From positions 682,001 to 746,000 of the forward strand of contig NZ_CP007766.1 of NCBI RefSeq assembly GCF_000816785.1: a stretch of 64,000 bases of DNA, written 5' to 3'. The notes under the pieces are model-generated. The model worked only from the letters and a program-made list of their open reading frames with translations, searched no databases and was not told the origin of the DNA. Origin of the DNA: Campylobacter peloridis LMG 23910 (lineage in GTDB: Bacteria > Campylobacterota > Campylobacteria > Campylobacterales > Campylobacteraceae). The position numbers and the translations under genes were made by a program. This document shows, piece by piece, positions 1-7,109 of this stretch; position 1 is the first letter of the stretch; each line of letters begins with the position of its first letter.

Positions 1-263
1 ACACTAAAGCAACAAACAACACCCCCAATCCTTTAAAACATAGAAATTTCTTAAAGGCTTTAGATACCATAGGACAAAATAATATTAAGGCTTTGTATGT
101 GGGGGTGGCGGAGAATGAAATGCAAAATAAGGATCAGATCAGAAATAGTAAAAAGAAACAAAGAGTAGGTAAAACCTCTTTTAAAGAAAAAAAGCAACCA
201 CCAAAAATGATAGGTAGACTAGCCACTACTATCATTATGAAAAATGGTTTATGCATAGGCTAA
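1..263 (+). CDS. 3' end of a truncated upstream gene (unknown product)
   Basis: An open frame enters from the left edge (codons begin at base 3) and runs to TAA at 261-263, giving about 86 C-terminal residues. The visible part is basic and hydrophilic, rich in Lys and Asn, with no membrane segment. It ends LATTIIMKNGLCIG. I do not recognise the family from this fragment. The last 15 codons (219-263) are repeated almost exactly after each of the three downstream paralogues, so this gene is the likely source of those copies. The stop lies 18 bases before the next ATG, with an AAAGGA ribosome site between them, so the genes are probably co-transcribed. The open frame is certain within the window. 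The function is unknown. Confidence 0.7.
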   Translation, partial: TKATNNTPNPLKHRNFLKALDTIGQNNIKALYVGVAENEMQNKDQIRNSKKKQRVGKTSFKEKKQPPKMIGRLATTIIMKNGLCIG

Positions 264-281
264 TTAAAGAAAGGATAAACA
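219..281 (+). repeat. Tail repeat, copy 1 (source copy)
   Basis: Bases 219-263 encode LATTIIMKNGLCIG-stop, the end of the cut-off upstream gene. They are followed by taattaaagaaagg and the next ATG. The same segment recurs at 1575, 2933 and 4291. Here it is genuine coding sequence. At the other three sites it is an orphan tail. Confidence 0.85.
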
Positions 282-1559
282 ATGAGTGAAACTTATGAGA
301 TTTATACACCAGATGGATCAATATTAAATGTAGAAAAAGATACAAATAAAATATTATTTACAGCAAAAAGCAATGGTACATATACTAAACAACATTCGCA
401 AGCTCTCTTTGAAGCTGATCACATATTAAAAAACTCCCCCTACAAAGACTATAAACCCAGATATTTAGATCCTAATCTTTACACAGGGCAAAGTTCTACT
501 TTGCTTGAGTTTAAAGATTGGCAAAGTATTTATTTAAAAGATCCTATAAAAGGAAGCATAGCTCCTTGGACTAAAGCAGAAAAAGCTTATTATAAATCTT
601 TAAAAACTAAAAGAGAAAGATATAAGTATTTAGTCATTAGAAGTGGATTAAGAAGTACTGTTATAGATATACCTTATGAAGCTTATACTAATGTAGATGA
701 AAAAGGAAATTTAATCAATGAAGATTATAAAGAACTTTATAAAAAAGTAGAAAGCAATAGAGGTTTAGCTCATTTAAGCAATGGATATTTATTTATGAGT
801 GAATGGGAATTAGCAGCAGGGATACTAGGAGATATAAAAGGCTTTGCAAAAGGTGGAGGAGGATTATGGAAAACAGGATTTACCACTAGAGCTTATCAAG
901 CATTATTTTTAGCAGCACAACTGGGACATCAACCTTCTTTAGAACACCAACTTAGTACTTATTCTTCTTCTGTAGCCTTAGCAGGTGGAGGTCATACTAA
1001 TGCTTTAAGAGAGAAAATGCTAAAAGATTTTTCTAAAAATCCTCCTTATGATGAATTTGGAATGCTTCCTTTCTTAGATGAACTTATAGGAGTGGATTGG
1101 ATTATTGATTTAAACGAATATCAGTTTGCTTATGATGGTGATGGCGGTAGTATTAAGGCTTTAGATGAGAAAGTAAGACAAGGCAAGCTAAAAGATCCAA
1201 GGGATATAGATTCTACTCCAGAGAGTAGGAAAGAATTCGATGAAGAAGCTAATGCTTATACATTTGGTAATAGAATGAATTTTTCCTCTGATATTCGTGA
1301 CAGTAGAAGTAAAGAATCAGCTAGATTGTTTGATGATCTTTTAATACTACATGCCAAACTAGCAGCCCTAACTCCTCCTCAAGGCTATCCTAATGCACCT
1401 TATTATTACACACCCGAACAATTGGAAGATTTTTATAAAAGAAATGTGTTAGATAGATTATGTGATCCAAGAATTCCTGCCATATATAGATATAATTTTC
1501 CGCAAGAACTTCGAGCTAAAATACTAGCTTATGCTAAAGAACATAATATAAAAGAGTAA
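282..1559 (+). CDS. Tandem paralogue 1, 425-aa protein of unknown function
   Basis: Start ATG follows AAAGGA. There is no signal peptide or membrane segment, so the protein looks soluble. It aligns over its whole length with the next two proteins. Two blocks are strongly conserved: residues about 55-125 (YLDPNLYTGQSSTLLEFKDW, APWTKAEKAYY, YKYLVIRSG) and the last 75 or so (LHAKLAALTPPQGYPNAPYY, DPRIPAIYRYNFPQELRAKI). The middle (about 140-330) differs clearly from copies 2 and 3 but keeps DEFGMLPF-DE--GVDW and KDPRD-DST-ESR-EFD. I recognise no catalytic motif. A conserved frame around a variable centre, in a tandem array, suggests a diversifying accessory protein. An effector or its immunity partner is conceivable but unproven. 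Confidence 0.75.
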   Translation: MSETYEIYTPDGSILNVEKDTNKILFTAKSNGTYTKQHSQALFEADHILKNSPYKDYKPRYLDPNLYTGQSSTLLEFKDWQSIYLKDPIKGSIAPWTKAEKAYYKSLKTKRERYKYLVIRSGLRSTVIDIPYEAYTNVDEKGNLINEDYKELYKKVESNRGLAHLSNGYLFMSEWELAAGILGDIKGFAKGGGGLWKTGFTTRAYQALFLAAQLGHQPSLEHQLSTYSSSVALAGGGHTNALREKMLKDFSKNPPYDEFGMLPFLDELIGVDWIIDLNEYQFAYDGDGGSIKALDEKVRQGKLKDPRDIDSTPESRKEFDEEANAYTFGNRMNFSSDIRDSRSKESARLFDDLLILHAKLAALTPPQGYPNAPYYYTPEQLEDFYKRNVLDRLCDPRIPAIYRYNFPQELRAKILAYAKEHNIKE

Positions 1560-1574
1560 AAATAATGAATTTCA

Positions 1575-1630
1575 TTAGCCACTACTATAATCATGGAAGA
1601 TGGTTTATATATAGGATGAAAGGATAAATA
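1575..1630 (+). repeat. Tail repeat, copy 2 (orphan)
   Basis: The 45 bases 1575-1619 would read LATTIIMEDGLYIG-stop, matching the C terminus of the upstream gene. The frame is closed immediately upstream. The tail is joined to aaataatgaatttca, which follows the stop of every paralogue. The segment supplies the AAGGA ribosome site for the next gene. Confidence 0.85.
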
Positions 1631-2917
1631 ATGAGTGAAACTTATGAAATTTATACGCCTAATGGTGGTATATTAGATGTAGAAAAAAAAACGAATAAAA
1701 TTTTATTATATGATGGGGGAGCTAAGGTAGGCAAATACACCCAAGAATATTCTAAAGCTTTGTTTGAAGCTGATCGTATATTAAGAAACTCCCCCTACAA
1801 AGACTATCAACCCAGATATTTAGATCCTAATCTTTACACAGGGCAAAGTTCTACTTTACTTGAATTTAAAGATTGGCAAAGTATTTATTTAAAAGATCCT
1901 ATAAAAGGAGCTATAGCTCCTTGGACTAAAGCAGAAAAAGCTTATTATAAATCTTTAAAAACTAAAAAAGAAAGATATAAATATTTAGTTATAAGAAGTG
2001 GTATAAGAAGTGTTGTTATAGATATACCTTATGAAGCTATAGGGGCTGTAGATGAAAAAGGAAATGTAGATCCTAAATATGAAAAATTATATAGAATAGT
2101 AGATGATAATAAACATAATCTAAGATCAAGTTTATTTCATAATGAATGGGGTATGGCAGCAGGAATATTAGGTGATTATAAATATCTAGCTAATGATATG
2201 TTTCAAAATGGTTTTAATGCAAGATTTATCCAAGCTACTATACTTTATATACAATTAAGTGGAGGAAGTAGTATATTAGATAAACCTAATTTATTAGGTG
2301 CTATTTATGGTTATGCTGATATTGCTGTAGGAAGTGGTTTAGTAGGAGTGCATAAAAATCCTTTAAGAGAACAAGAGATTAAAACCTTAGCTAAGACTTT
2401 AAAACCTGATGAATTTGGTATGCTTCCTTTTATAGATGAGATTATGGGAGTAGATTGGGTGATTGATTTAAATAAATATGATATAGCTAGTGATGAATCT
2501 GGAAGTATGTATAGAGCCTTAAGAAGTGATATAGTTGAGGGTAAGATAAAAGATCCAAGGGATGTAGATTCTACTTATGAAAGCAGAAGAGAATTTGATC
2601 GCCATAGGGGAGGGTATAAAAATGGCATGAGGGAAGGTTATGAAACCGATACACCTAATGATTGGAGTGAAGAAGAAGCACAACTTTTTAATGATACTTT
2701 AATACTACATGCCAAACTAGCAGCCCTAACTCCTCCTCAAGGCTATCCTAATGCACCTTATTATTTTACCCCTGAAAACCTAGAATGGTATTATAAAAGA
2801 CATAAGCTTGATAGACTCCTTGATCCAAGAATTCCTGCCATATATAGATATAATTTCCCGCAAGAACTTCGAGCTAAAATACTAGCTTATGCTAAAGAGC
2901 ATAATATAAAAGAGTAA
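1631..2917 (+). CDS. Tandem paralogue 2, 428-aa protein of unknown function
   Basis: This is a full-length paralogue of the flanking genes. Start ATG follows AAGGA with 6-base spacing. There is no signal peptide or membrane helix. Its N terminus shares the 'NSPYKDY' stretch with copy 1 at the DNA level (actccccctacaaagacta). Its centre, from about base 1994 to 2465, is essentially identical to copy 3. It is therefore a mosaic. Relative to copy 1 it carries three extra residues near position 30. Conserved features include LYTGQSSTLLEFKDW, GMLPFIDEIMGVDW, KDPRDVDSTYESRREFD and the C-terminal block ending AKEHNIKE. The molecular function is unknown. Confidence 0.75.
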   Translation: MSETYEIYTPNGGILDVEKKTNKILLYDGGAKVGKYTQEYSKALFEADRILRNSPYKDYQPRYLDPNLYTGQSSTLLEFKDWQSIYLKDPIKGAIAPWTKAEKAYYKSLKTKKERYKYLVIRSGIRSVVIDIPYEAIGAVDEKGNVDPKYEKLYRIVDDNKHNLRSSLFHNEWGMAAGILGDYKYLANDMFQNGFNARFIQATILYIQLSGGSSILDKPNLLGAIYGYADIAVGSGLVGVHKNPLREQEIKTLAKTLKPDEFGMLPFIDEIMGVDWVIDLNKYDIASDESGSMYRALRSDIVEGKIKDPRDVDSTYESRREFDRHRGGYKNGMREGYETDTPNDWSEEEAQLFNDTLILHAKLAALTPPQGYPNAPYYFTPENLEWYYKRHKLDRLLDPRIPAIYRYNFPQELRAKILAYAKEHNIKE

Positions 2918-2932
2918 AAATAATGAATTTCA

Positions 2933-2988
2933 TTAGCCACTACTATAATCATGGAAGATGGTTTGTATATAGGATGAAAGGATAAATA
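2933..2988 (+). repeat. Tail repeat, copy 3 (orphan)
   Basis: Bases 2933-2977 differ from the copy at 1575 by one base (tta ttg instead of tta ttt context at the Leu-Tyr codons) and carry the same ending, atgaaaggataaataatg. This again places a non-translated host-gene tail directly before a paralogue. Confidence 0.85.
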
Positions 2989-4275
2989 ATGAGTGAAACT
3001 TATGAAATTTATACACCTAATGGTATTATTTTAGATGTAGAGAAAAAAACGAATAAAATTTTATTAAGTGATGGGGGAGCTAAGGTAGGCAAATACACCC
3101 AAGAATATTCTAAAGCTTTGTTTGAAGCTGATCGTATATTAAGAACTTCTCCTTATATTAATTATCAACCCAGATATTTAGATCCTAATCTTTATACAGG
3201 GCAAAGTTCTACTTTGCTTGAATTTAAAGATTGGCAAAGTATTTATTTAAAAGATCCTATTAAAGGAAGTATAGCTCCTTGGACTAAAGCAGAAAAAGCT
3301 TATTATAACTCACTAAAAACTAAAAAAGAAAGATATAAGTATTTAGTTATAAGAAGTGGTATAAGAAGTGTTGTTATAGATATACCTTATGAAGCTATAG
3401 GGGCTGTAGATGAAAAAGGAAATGTAGATCCTAAATATGAAAAATTATATAGAATAGTAGATGATAATAAACATAATCTAAGATCAAGTTTATTTCATAA
3501 TGAATGGGGTATGGCAGCAGGAATATTAGGTGATTATAAATATCTAGCTAATGATATGTTTCAAAATGGTTTTAATGCAAGATTTATCCAAGCTACTATA
3601 CTTTATATACAATTAAGTGGAGGAAGTAGTATATTAGATAAACCTAATTTATTAGGTGCTATTTATGGTTATGCTGATATTGCTGTAGGAAGTGGTTTAG
3701 TAGGAGTGCATAAAAATCCTTTAAGAGAACAAGAGATTAAAACCTTAGCTAAGACTTTAAAACCTGATGAATTTGGTATGCTTCCTTTTATAGATGAGAT
3801 TATGGGAGTAGATTGGGTAATTGATTATAATAAATATGATATAGCTAGTGATCAATTTGGAAGTATGTATAAAGCCTTAAGAAGTGATATAGTTGAGGGT
3901 AAGATAAAAGATCCAAGGGATGTAGATTCTACTTATGAAAGCAGAAGAGAATTTGATCGCCATAGGGGAGGGTATAAAAATGGTATGCTGCAAGGTTATG
4001 GAACCGATACACCTAATGATTGGAGCGAAGAAAGAGCACAACTTTTTAATGATACTTTAATACTACATGCCAAACTAGCAGCCCTAACTCCACCTCAAGG
4101 CTATCCTAATGCACCTTATTATTTTACTCCTGAAAATCTAGAATGGTATTATAAAAGACATAAACTTGATAGACTCCTTGATCCAAGAATTCCTGCCATA
4201 TATAGATATAATTTCCCGCAAGAACTTCGAGCTAAAATACAAGCTTATGCTAAAGAACATAATATAAAAGAGTAA
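2989..4275 (+). CDS. Tandem paralogue 3, 428-aa protein of unknown function
   Basis: This is the third tandem copy, 1358 bases downstream of copy 2 start to start. It is nearly identical to copy 2 over the centre. Scattered changes lie near the N terminus (TSPYINY in place of NSPYKDY) and around residues 280-340. It ends AKIQAYAKEHNIKE. All three copies are intact and in frame, which argues that they are still selected rather than decaying. There is no export signal. The family is not recognised. Confidence 0.75.
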   Translation: MSETYEIYTPNGIILDVEKKTNKILLSDGGAKVGKYTQEYSKALFEADRILRTSPYINYQPRYLDPNLYTGQSSTLLEFKDWQSIYLKDPIKGSIAPWTKAEKAYYNSLKTKKERYKYLVIRSGIRSVVIDIPYEAIGAVDEKGNVDPKYEKLYRIVDDNKHNLRSSLFHNEWGMAAGILGDYKYLANDMFQNGFNARFIQATILYIQLSGGSSILDKPNLLGAIYGYADIAVGSGLVGVHKNPLREQEIKTLAKTLKPDEFGMLPFIDEIMGVDWVIDYNKYDIASDQFGSMYKALRSDIVEGKIKDPRDVDSTYESRREFDRHRGGYKNGMLQGYGTDTPNDWSEERAQLFNDTLILHAKLAALTPPQGYPNAPYYFTPENLEWYYKRHKLDRLLDPRIPAIYRYNFPQELRAKIQAYAKEHNIKE

Positions 4276-4290
4276 AAATAATGAATTTCA

Positions 4291-4353
4291 TTAGCCACTA
4301 CTATCATTATGAAAAATGGTTTATGTATAGGTTAATTAAAAAAAGGAAAAATA
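4291..4353 (+). repeat. Tail repeat, copy 4 (orphan)
   Basis: Bases 4291-4335 read LATTIIMKNGLCIG-stop. Together with the following gttaattaaaaaaagg they resemble copy 1 (219-281) more than copies 2 and 3. This copy precedes the unrelated 273-aa gene. The pattern fits an original junction of host gene to 273-aa gene that was later opened by insertion or duplication of the paralogue cassettes. Confidence 0.85.
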
Positions 4354-5175
4354 ATGCAAAAAACACTTCAAATTGATTTAGAAAAAAGAAAAGCTTTAGA
4401 GAGTTTAAAAAATTTAAGCTTATTGGGTTTTGGTGGAGTTATGTTATTTAATCTAAATAAAGATGATTTGATTAAAGATAATGATATTTTTTCTATGCAT
4501 AATATGAATCATTTTTTACAACTTAGTTTAGATCAATTTTACATACCTAATGCTTTTTTAAATATTTTAGAATTTTTACATATTAAAAAACATATTGATA
4601 TAAAAGAATCTTTTCATATCAACATCTTGATCAATAGTGATACACTTTATAAAAATCCTTTATTGCAATATAATATAAATAGAAAAATTTCTAAAGATGA
4701 AAATATCATTTATGCTTTAAAAAATACTTCTAGTATAAATCAAGCTTTTAAAAACTTAAAACAATTACAAGAAGTATTATTAAAAGAAAATATATTTTTA
4801 AATTTTATAGACTTAAATAGCAAAGAAAGCCTTTTAAGTTTTTATAATCAAATATTAAGTAATCATCATCTTAAAGATTATTTTTATATAAAAAATAATC
4901 AATTTTTTATTAAAGAAGATATAAAAAATAAAATTGTATTTCATAATATCAATTCTTCTTCTATTATAAGTAATTATCTTAGCTTGCTAAATGATTTTAA
5001 TACTTTAAGCAAAATAGAACTTATAAATATATTAGAAAGTTTAAGCTTATACAATCTTTCAACTTTAATGCAAGATATACAAAAAAGAAACTTAAAACTA
5101 GAATATAACTCAAAAAGCTTTGATGAAGATAGTATCTTTTTATCTAATATGATTATGAATGTGAGATTGAAGTAG
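4354..5175 (+). CDS. 273-aa hypothetical protein of the accessory array
   Basis: ATG follows AAAAGGAAAA. The protein is rich in Leu, Asn, Ile and Lys. It has no cleavable signal; one short hydrophobic stretch lies near residues 24-37 (LSLLGFGGVMLFNL). It does not resemble the three preceding paralogues, and I recognise no family or motif. It lies behind the fourth tail repeat in the same orientation, so it is probably in the same transcript. The next frame downstream (5180) is broken. Coding status is supported by length and ribosome site. The function is unknown. Confidence 0.65.
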   Translation: MQKTLQIDLEKRKALESLKNLSLLGFGGVMLFNLNKDDLIKDNDIFSMHNMNHFLQLSLDQFYIPNAFLNILEFLHIKKHIDIKESFHINILINSDTLYKNPLLQYNINRKISKDENIIYALKNTSSINQAFKNLKQLQEVLLKENIFLNFIDLNSKESLLSFYNQILSNHHLKDYFYIKNNQFFIKEDIKNKIVFHNINSSSIISNYLSLLNDFNTLSKIELINILESLSLYNLSTLMQDIQKRNLKLEYNSKSFDEDSIFLSNMIMNVRLK

Positions 5176-5179
5176 GTAA

Positions 5180-5394
5180 ATGATAGATTTAGCAGGTGTG
5201 ATTTGTCAATTAAAATAAAAACTTTGTAATTGATTTAAAAAATAGCAAGATTTTAAAAGCAATACAAGAGAGATGTTTTAAAGAATTTGGGTAATGTAAC
5301 TAGGTTTAATAGATATATGCTTTTAAAACAAGGTTTTACAAATCCAAATTCACAAGATGAAGTTTTATATGATGATATTAAATCAATAACATAG
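5180..5394 (+). pseudogene. Frameshifted gene remnant A
   Basis: An ATG at 5180 reads MIDLAGVICQLK and stops. A second frame then reads VIDLKNSKILKAIQERCFKE and F-G to TAA at 5292. Dropping one G from GGG at 5289-5291 lets the reading continue as NVTRFNRYMLLKQGFTNPNS, then QDEVLYDDIKSIT, to TAG at 5392. Coherent protein-like segments in successive frames indicate a decayed gene of about 70 codons with at least two frameshifts. The family is unknown. Confidence 0.5.
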
Positions 5395-5397
5395 ATT

Positions 5398-5751
5398 GAT
5401 ATAAAGGTTTATATCAATCTGGATATAAATTTTAAATAAAATTTACCAAGAAGCTTTTTTATAAAGACTATATATTTTTTAAAAAAGTATTTTTAAACCA
5501 AAGTTTTTACTATGATAATAAAACCTATCATTTAAGAAATTAAACTTAAAAAATGAAAATTTGATTATCAAAATTCCTAGTGATTTTTCAAAGCTTTAGA
5601 AAATATTATAAAGTATGATAAGTATAATTAGTTTTATCTATGAAAAAGATTTATACCTAATATATAATTTAGGTGTAAAATAAATTATTATTATGGTTGT
5701 TTATATAATATACAAAAAGCTATTTTTGAAAATATAAAAACTCTTTTTTAA
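5398..5751 (+). pseudogene. Multiply frameshifted gene remnant B
   Basis: Protein-like stretches follow each other in changing frames: DIKVYINLDINFK; then FYKDYIFFKKVFLNQSFYYD and NKTYHLRN; then LNLKNENLIIKIPSDFSK; then ALENIIKYDKYN; then SFIYEKDLYLIYNLGVK; then NYYYGCLYNIQKAIFENIKT and LF, with TAA at 5749-5751. Several indels separate them. It is best read as a dead gene of roughly 110 codons. It may once have been a small partner protein of the array. The product is not recognised. Confidence 0.5.
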
Positions 5752-5771
5752 TATTTTGAATATAATTTGCC

Positions 5772-5789
5772 AAAAAACACTCGGGAGTA
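5772..5789 (-). terminator. Weak terminator after the tRNA
   Basis: On the minus strand TACTCCCGAGTG can form a 4-bp stem with a CCCG loop. It is followed directly by TTTTTT, 10 bases past the CCA end of the tRNA. The stem is short, so this is tentative. Confidence 0.4.
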
Positions 5790-5798
5790 AAAAATAAA

Positions 5799-5875
5799 TG
5801 GTGGATTTAGCAGGACTCGAACCTGCGACCAACCGGTTATGAGCCGGTTGCTCTAACCAACTGAGCTATAAATCC
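5799..5875 (-). tRNA. tRNA with CAU anticodon (elongator Met or lysidine-type Ile2)
   Basis: A complete cloverleaf of 77 bases on the minus strand. Acceptor GGATTTA pairs with TAAATCC, followed by A and an encoded CCA. The D arm is AGCTCAGTTGGTTAGAGC. The anticodon stem is ACCGG/CCGGT with loop CTCATAA (anticodon complement at 5839-5841). The T arm contains GGTTCGAGTCC. It lacks initiator features. The loop and arm sequence look more like the CAU tRNA that is modified to read AUA (Ile2) than like elongator Met, but I cannot settle this by eye. Its 3' end faces the accessory region, the usual orientation for an integration site. Confidence 0.93.
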
Positions 5876-5902
5876 GCCACAGAAGTTTGAAATAAAAATG
5901 TT

Positions 5903-5908
5903 ATTATA
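5903..5908 (-). promoter_or_regulatory. Predicted -10 element of the tRNA gene
   Basis: A minus-strand TATAAT lies 28 bases upstream of the mature tRNA 5' end, within A/T-rich sequence typical of Campylobacter sigma-70 promoters, which lack a clear -35 box. Read-through from rodA (stop at 5931) is the alternative source of transcript. Confidence 0.45.
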
Positions 5909-5930
5909 TCTTTATTTCCTTAATTTAATT

Positions 5931-7040
5931 TTAGAATTTTATTTTTACCGCTTTTTCTATAGCTAAATATCTAAAAGTAATTAAATTTTGTAATATACCA
6001 AAAAATATCATAAAAGTTGTAAATGAGCTTCCTCCATGACTATAAAAAGGCATCGGAATTCCAACTACAGGTGCAAATCCTATAGTCATAGAAATATTTA
6101 CAGCTACATAAATAAATATAAATAAAGCAATGCAATTAGTTATAACTCTAGTAAAATAATCATTTTTGAGTTTATAGTTTAAGCTAAGCAAGTGAAAAAT
6201 CAACAAAGTATAAAGTAAAATAACTATTATGGCTCCTATAAAACCAAACCTTTCTACAGTATATGCAAAAATAAAATCACTTGTAGAGATAGGTAGAAAT
6301 TTAAAATGCGTTTGTGTTGCTTCATCAGCTTTTTTTCCATTTAAACCACCACTTCCTATAGCAATGATGGATTGTTTCACATGATAACTTGGCTCTTCAG
6401 CTAAGAAATCATGAATTCTTTGTTTTTGATAAGGTTTTAAAAAATCACTATAGATAATAGGCGAAGCAATAGCTATAGCTAAAAATATAGAAAGCCAAAT
6501 TTTATAATTTACCCCTATAATAAAAAGCATTCCAAAACCTACTATTAAAAGCACTAAGGCTGTTCCTAAATCAGGTTCTCCAGCTATAAGTAAAAATGGC
6601 AATAAAATATAAAAACTTAATTTTAAAAATTGTTTTAAGTTGTAGCCATTTTCTTGGGGTGGATTTTGATGTATAAGATAAGCAAGCATTAAAATAAACG
6701 AAGGTTTAAAAATTTCAGATGGTTGAATAGTAAAATGCGTAAAGGGAATTTCAAGCCACCTTTTAGCACCTAATCTTTCTACGCCAAAAATATCTACACT
6801 TAAAAGTAAAACAATATTTATCCAATACAACACCGGTATAAGCCACATTAATTTTCTTAAAGGTAAGAAGAAAAAAAATACAAACCCAGCAAAACCCACC
6901 AAAGTGTAAATAAGCTGTTTTTCTGCTAAAAATGTGTTTGCTTCATAAATTAAAAGAAAGGAGATAGCTATAATAGGAAAAATAAGAATAGGTTGAACAA
7001 AATCAAAATGAGTTAAAATTCTTCTATCAAGCTTAATCAA
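5931..7040 (-). CDS. mrdB: Rod shape-determining SEDS glycosyltransferase RodA
   Basis: A 369-aa polytopic inner-membrane protein of the FtsW/RodA/SpoVE family. It polymerises lipid II glycan strands for sidewall growth, working with the transpeptidase PBP2 (mrdA, present at 62082). Family signatures are visible: GAKRWL (91-96), QPSEIFK (106-112), AGEPDLGTAL (153-162), SDFIFA (254-259) and the C-terminal PMPFYSHGGSS (329-339). About ten hydrophobic helices are present. Length is normal for RodA, and the short N terminus favours RodA over FtsW. It is transcribed away from the pseudouridine synthase gene through a shared 69-base promoter region. The tRNA follows it. Confidence 0.93.
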   Translation of the reverse strand: MIKLDRRILTHFDFVQPILIFPIIAISFLLIYEANTFLAEKQLIYTLVGFAGFVFFFFLPLRKLMWLIPVLYWINIVLLLSVDIFGVERLGAKRWLEIPFTHFTIQPSEIFKPSFILMLAYLIHQNPPQENGYNLKQFLKLSFYILLPFLLIAGEPDLGTALVLLIVGFGMLFIIGVNYKIWLSIFLAIAIASPIIYSDFLKPYQKQRIHDFLAEEPSYHVKQSIIAIGSGGLNGKKADEATQTHFKFLPISTSDFIFAYTVERFGFIGAIIVILLYTLLIFHLLSLNYKLKNDYFTRVITNCIALFIFIYVAVNISMTIGFAPVVGIPMPFYSHGGSSFTTFMIFFGILQNLITFRYLAIEKAVKIKF

Positions 7041-7066
7041 AATAATCCTTTATTTAATATTGTGTA

Positions 7067-7072
7067 ATTATA
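7067..7072 (-). promoter_or_regulatory. Predicted -10 element of rodA
   Basis: Minus-strand TATAAT, about 27 bases upstream of the rodA ATG. It overlaps back to back with the + strand element at 7076, so the two promoters share this 69-base spacer. Confidence 0.42.
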
Positions 7073-7075
7073 TGC

Positions 7076-7081
7076 TAAAAT
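7076..7081 (+). promoter_or_regulatory. Predicted extended -10 element of the rluA-type gene
   Basis: The sequence TGCTAAAAT (TG one base before TAAAAT) matches the extended -10 preferred in Campylobacter. The transcript would begin near 7088 and carry a leader of about 22 bases with AAGGAA. A second TATAAT at 7091 lies too close to the start codon to be preferred. Confidence 0.42.
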
Positions 7082-7109
7082 TGCAAATTTTATAATAAGG
7101 AATTATAAT

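Noticed and set aside
100-115. G-rich stretch gtgggggtggcgg considered as a phase-variable tract
   Set aside because: Only five consecutive G, below the length that switches in Campylobacter, and the frame is continuous.
1565-1627. 20-codon frame (MNFISHYYNHGRWFIYRMKG) between paralogues 1 and 2, repeated between 2 and 3
   Set aside because: It arises from the orphan host-gene tail read in another frame. It has no convincing ribosome site, and the tail itself matches the host C terminus in a different frame.
1-5798. CRISPR-like array suggested by the regular repeats
   Set aside because: Repeats are about 1.35 kb apart, contain coding sequence and lack short repeat-spacer structure. No cas genes are present.
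5799-5875. Initiator tRNA-Met
   Set aside because: The first acceptor bases pair normally (G-C) and the anticodon stem lacks the three G-C pairs typical of initiators.
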